Position numbers and translations under genes: made by a program. From NCBI GenBank assembly GCA_017506865.1, contig JAFCMP010000528.1, forward strand, positions 496,001 through 560,000: a stretch of 64,000 nt of DNA. The letters run 5' to 3'. The notes below the pieces were generated by a model. The model was not told the DNA's origin and ran no database searches. It worked only from the letters and a program-made list of their open reading frames with translations. This stretch comes from Tribonema minus. Its lineage: Eukaryota > Sar > Xanthophyceae > Tribonematales > Tribonemataceae. Positions 63,120-64,000 of the stretch are shown here, piece by piece (the stretch's first letter is position 1; the number at the start of each line of letters is the position of its first letter).

Positions 63120-64000
63120 TCAAGCTGCGCTGGTGAGACACATGGCGCATAAGAGAGCTGCTGCCGTCTGTGTCTCACAAATGTCAGCGCAATATGCGCT
63201 AAGCACAGCCTGATTGCTGGTGGGAGACAGTGCTGTGCTAGTGTAAGCACCGCCGCGCATCTCCGCTGCGTCCGGCGGCTGCGCACCATCGCCACGCCTC
63301 TCCTTGCTTGAGCGCCGCCTGTGCAGCGCCTTATGCCGCGCCTGCCAGTCGCGGAGGCGCTGCTGCTCCTCGGGCGTGTGCGCCGCCCAGTACTCCCGCC
63401 TCTTCTGCTGCCGCCGCGAGAGCGGCCGCCCAAAGCTGCGGCCTGCGGCGCGCATGCTGCGCCGTGCAGCGCTAATGCCGGCGCGCGGTCGCGCAGGCGC
63501 CGCTGCCGCCGCAGTCGCCGAGCTCGCCGCACCAGCGCCGCCGCCCTTGTAGCATGCGTCGCTACTGCCGCTGCGTGCTGATGTAAGCGCTGTAGACCGC
63601 GCAGTGCGCGCAGCCGAAGTGAAACGGGTGTGCGCGCCTCCATCGCGCGCGCGCCTGAATGGAAGCGCCGCCGCTGCTGGCGCTGAACATGCGGCTGAAT
63701 CGCCGCTGCTGTCGTGCGCGCCCCTGTTGCAAGCGCGCACAGATGGAAGTGCCGCTGCTGCTGGCGCTGAAAGCGCAGCTGACACGTCACCGCTGTCATG
63801 CACGCCCTTGCTGCAAGCGCTTGTAGCTGAACGCGCTGGCATGTCACCGCTATGCGCGCCCCTGCCGCAAGCGCGCGCAGATGAAGGTGCCGCTGCTTCT
63901 GCCGCCGAAAGCGCAGCTGCTGACATGCCGCCGTTGCCGTGCGCGTCCTTCCTGCAAGCGCGCGTGGTGCGCACAGCTGAAGTGCGACGGCTGTCGTGCG
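63120..64000 (-). CDS. Ala/Arg-rich repeat ORF, open at the right edge
   Basis: A minus-strand frame stays open from the window edge to a stop at 63120-63122; the true start may lie beyond 64000 (no ATG start is evident near the edge). The upstream part is made of imperfect 28-residue units (SALSAPAAAALPSVRACNRG, SACSAPAAAALPFRRARDGG) encoded by an 84-bp minisatellite. The C-terminal part has a basic helical stretch (RRQQKRREYWAAHTPEEQQR) that could bind nucleic acid, and ends in a hydrophobic tail (AALLCAMCLTSAA). No family is recognised. It may be the last exon of a gene to the right or a repeat-born open frame. Confidence 0.35.
   Translation of the reverse strand, partial: HDSRRTSAVRTTRACRKDAHGNGGMSAAALSAAEAAAPSSARACGRGAHSGDMPARSATSACSKGVHDSGDVSAALSAPAAAALPSVRACNRGAHDSSGDSAACSAPAAAALPFRRARDGGAHTRFTSAARTARSTALTSARSGSSDACYKGGGAGAASSATAAAAAPARPRAGISAARRSMRAAGRSFGRPLSRRQQKRREYWAAHTPEEQQRLRDWQARHKALHRRRSSKERRGDGAQPPDAAEMRGGAYTSTALSPTSNQAVLSAYCADICETQTAAALLCAMCLTSAA
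63600..64000 (-). repeat. 84-bp minisatellite, at least four units
   Basis: Plus-strand units beginning CGCGCCTGAATGGAAGCGCC (63652), CGCGCACAGATGGAAGTGCC (63736) and CGCGCGCAGATGAAGGTGCC (about 63874), each ending GCGCGCCC..TGC.GCAAG, are joined head to tail. One shortened unit lies between the last two. The array continues past the window edge. Confidence 0.8.

Overview
This is eukaryotic nuclear DNA, most likely from a photosynthetic stramenopile (a brown-alga or xanthophyte relative; inference). The reasons are: two adjacent genes start with a signal peptide followed by a Phe-led transit peptide (HA-FLSP, DA-FGVR), the bipartite targeting signal of complex red-lineage plastids; the ankyrin-like repeats are of the 'WARANGCPWD' type; introns are many and carry TTAGGG-type repeats; two long LINE retrotransposons are present. 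There are no operons or prokaryotic signals.

Layout. (1) 1-4687, minus: a LINE running off the left edge, one reading frame split by a single TGA. (2) 4912-9066, plus: a six-exon F-box-like/ankyrin-like gene. (3) 10482-25088, plus: a 14-exon gene for a single-pass membrane protein with signal peptide, fibronectin-III-like ectodomain and a cytoplasmic tail carrying five YQRG repeats. (4) About 25925-34735, minus: a second, apparently intact LINE with zinc fingers, an OTU-like cysteine protease, reverse transcriptase and restriction-like endonuclease in one frame of about 2,890 codons. (5) 34819-40685, plus: a six-exon plastid-targeted protein with Tat-like segment, coiled coils, H1-like Lys/Ala/Pro tail and C-terminal SAP domain. 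(6) 41736-47908, plus: an eight-exon plastid methyltransferase of the plant plastoglobule type. (7) 51583 to about 50291, minus: two exons of a RAD7-like protein. (8) 51666-61675, plus: a five-exon Pmp-repeat multi-pass membrane protein, divergent from the RAD7-like gene with only 82 bp between start codons and carrying a pogo-like MITE in an intron. (9) 63120-64000, minus: an Ala-rich repeat ORF open at the right edge.

All multi-exon models were built by hand from splice sites. In each, intron phases match at every junction and the summed exon length is a multiple of three. This is strong internal support, but no transcript data were used.

The most striking signal is structural. Many introns, above all in genes 2 and 3, hold repeated, decaying copies of the end of the neighbouring exon together with its splice site: up to seven copies of exon end plus 5' splice site, or two to four copies of 3' splice site plus exon start. 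The introns seem to have grown by repeated tandem duplication across exon borders. The same introns carry short TTAGGG arrays, and introns and gaps across the window share a small palindrome (TACTTCGAAGTA).
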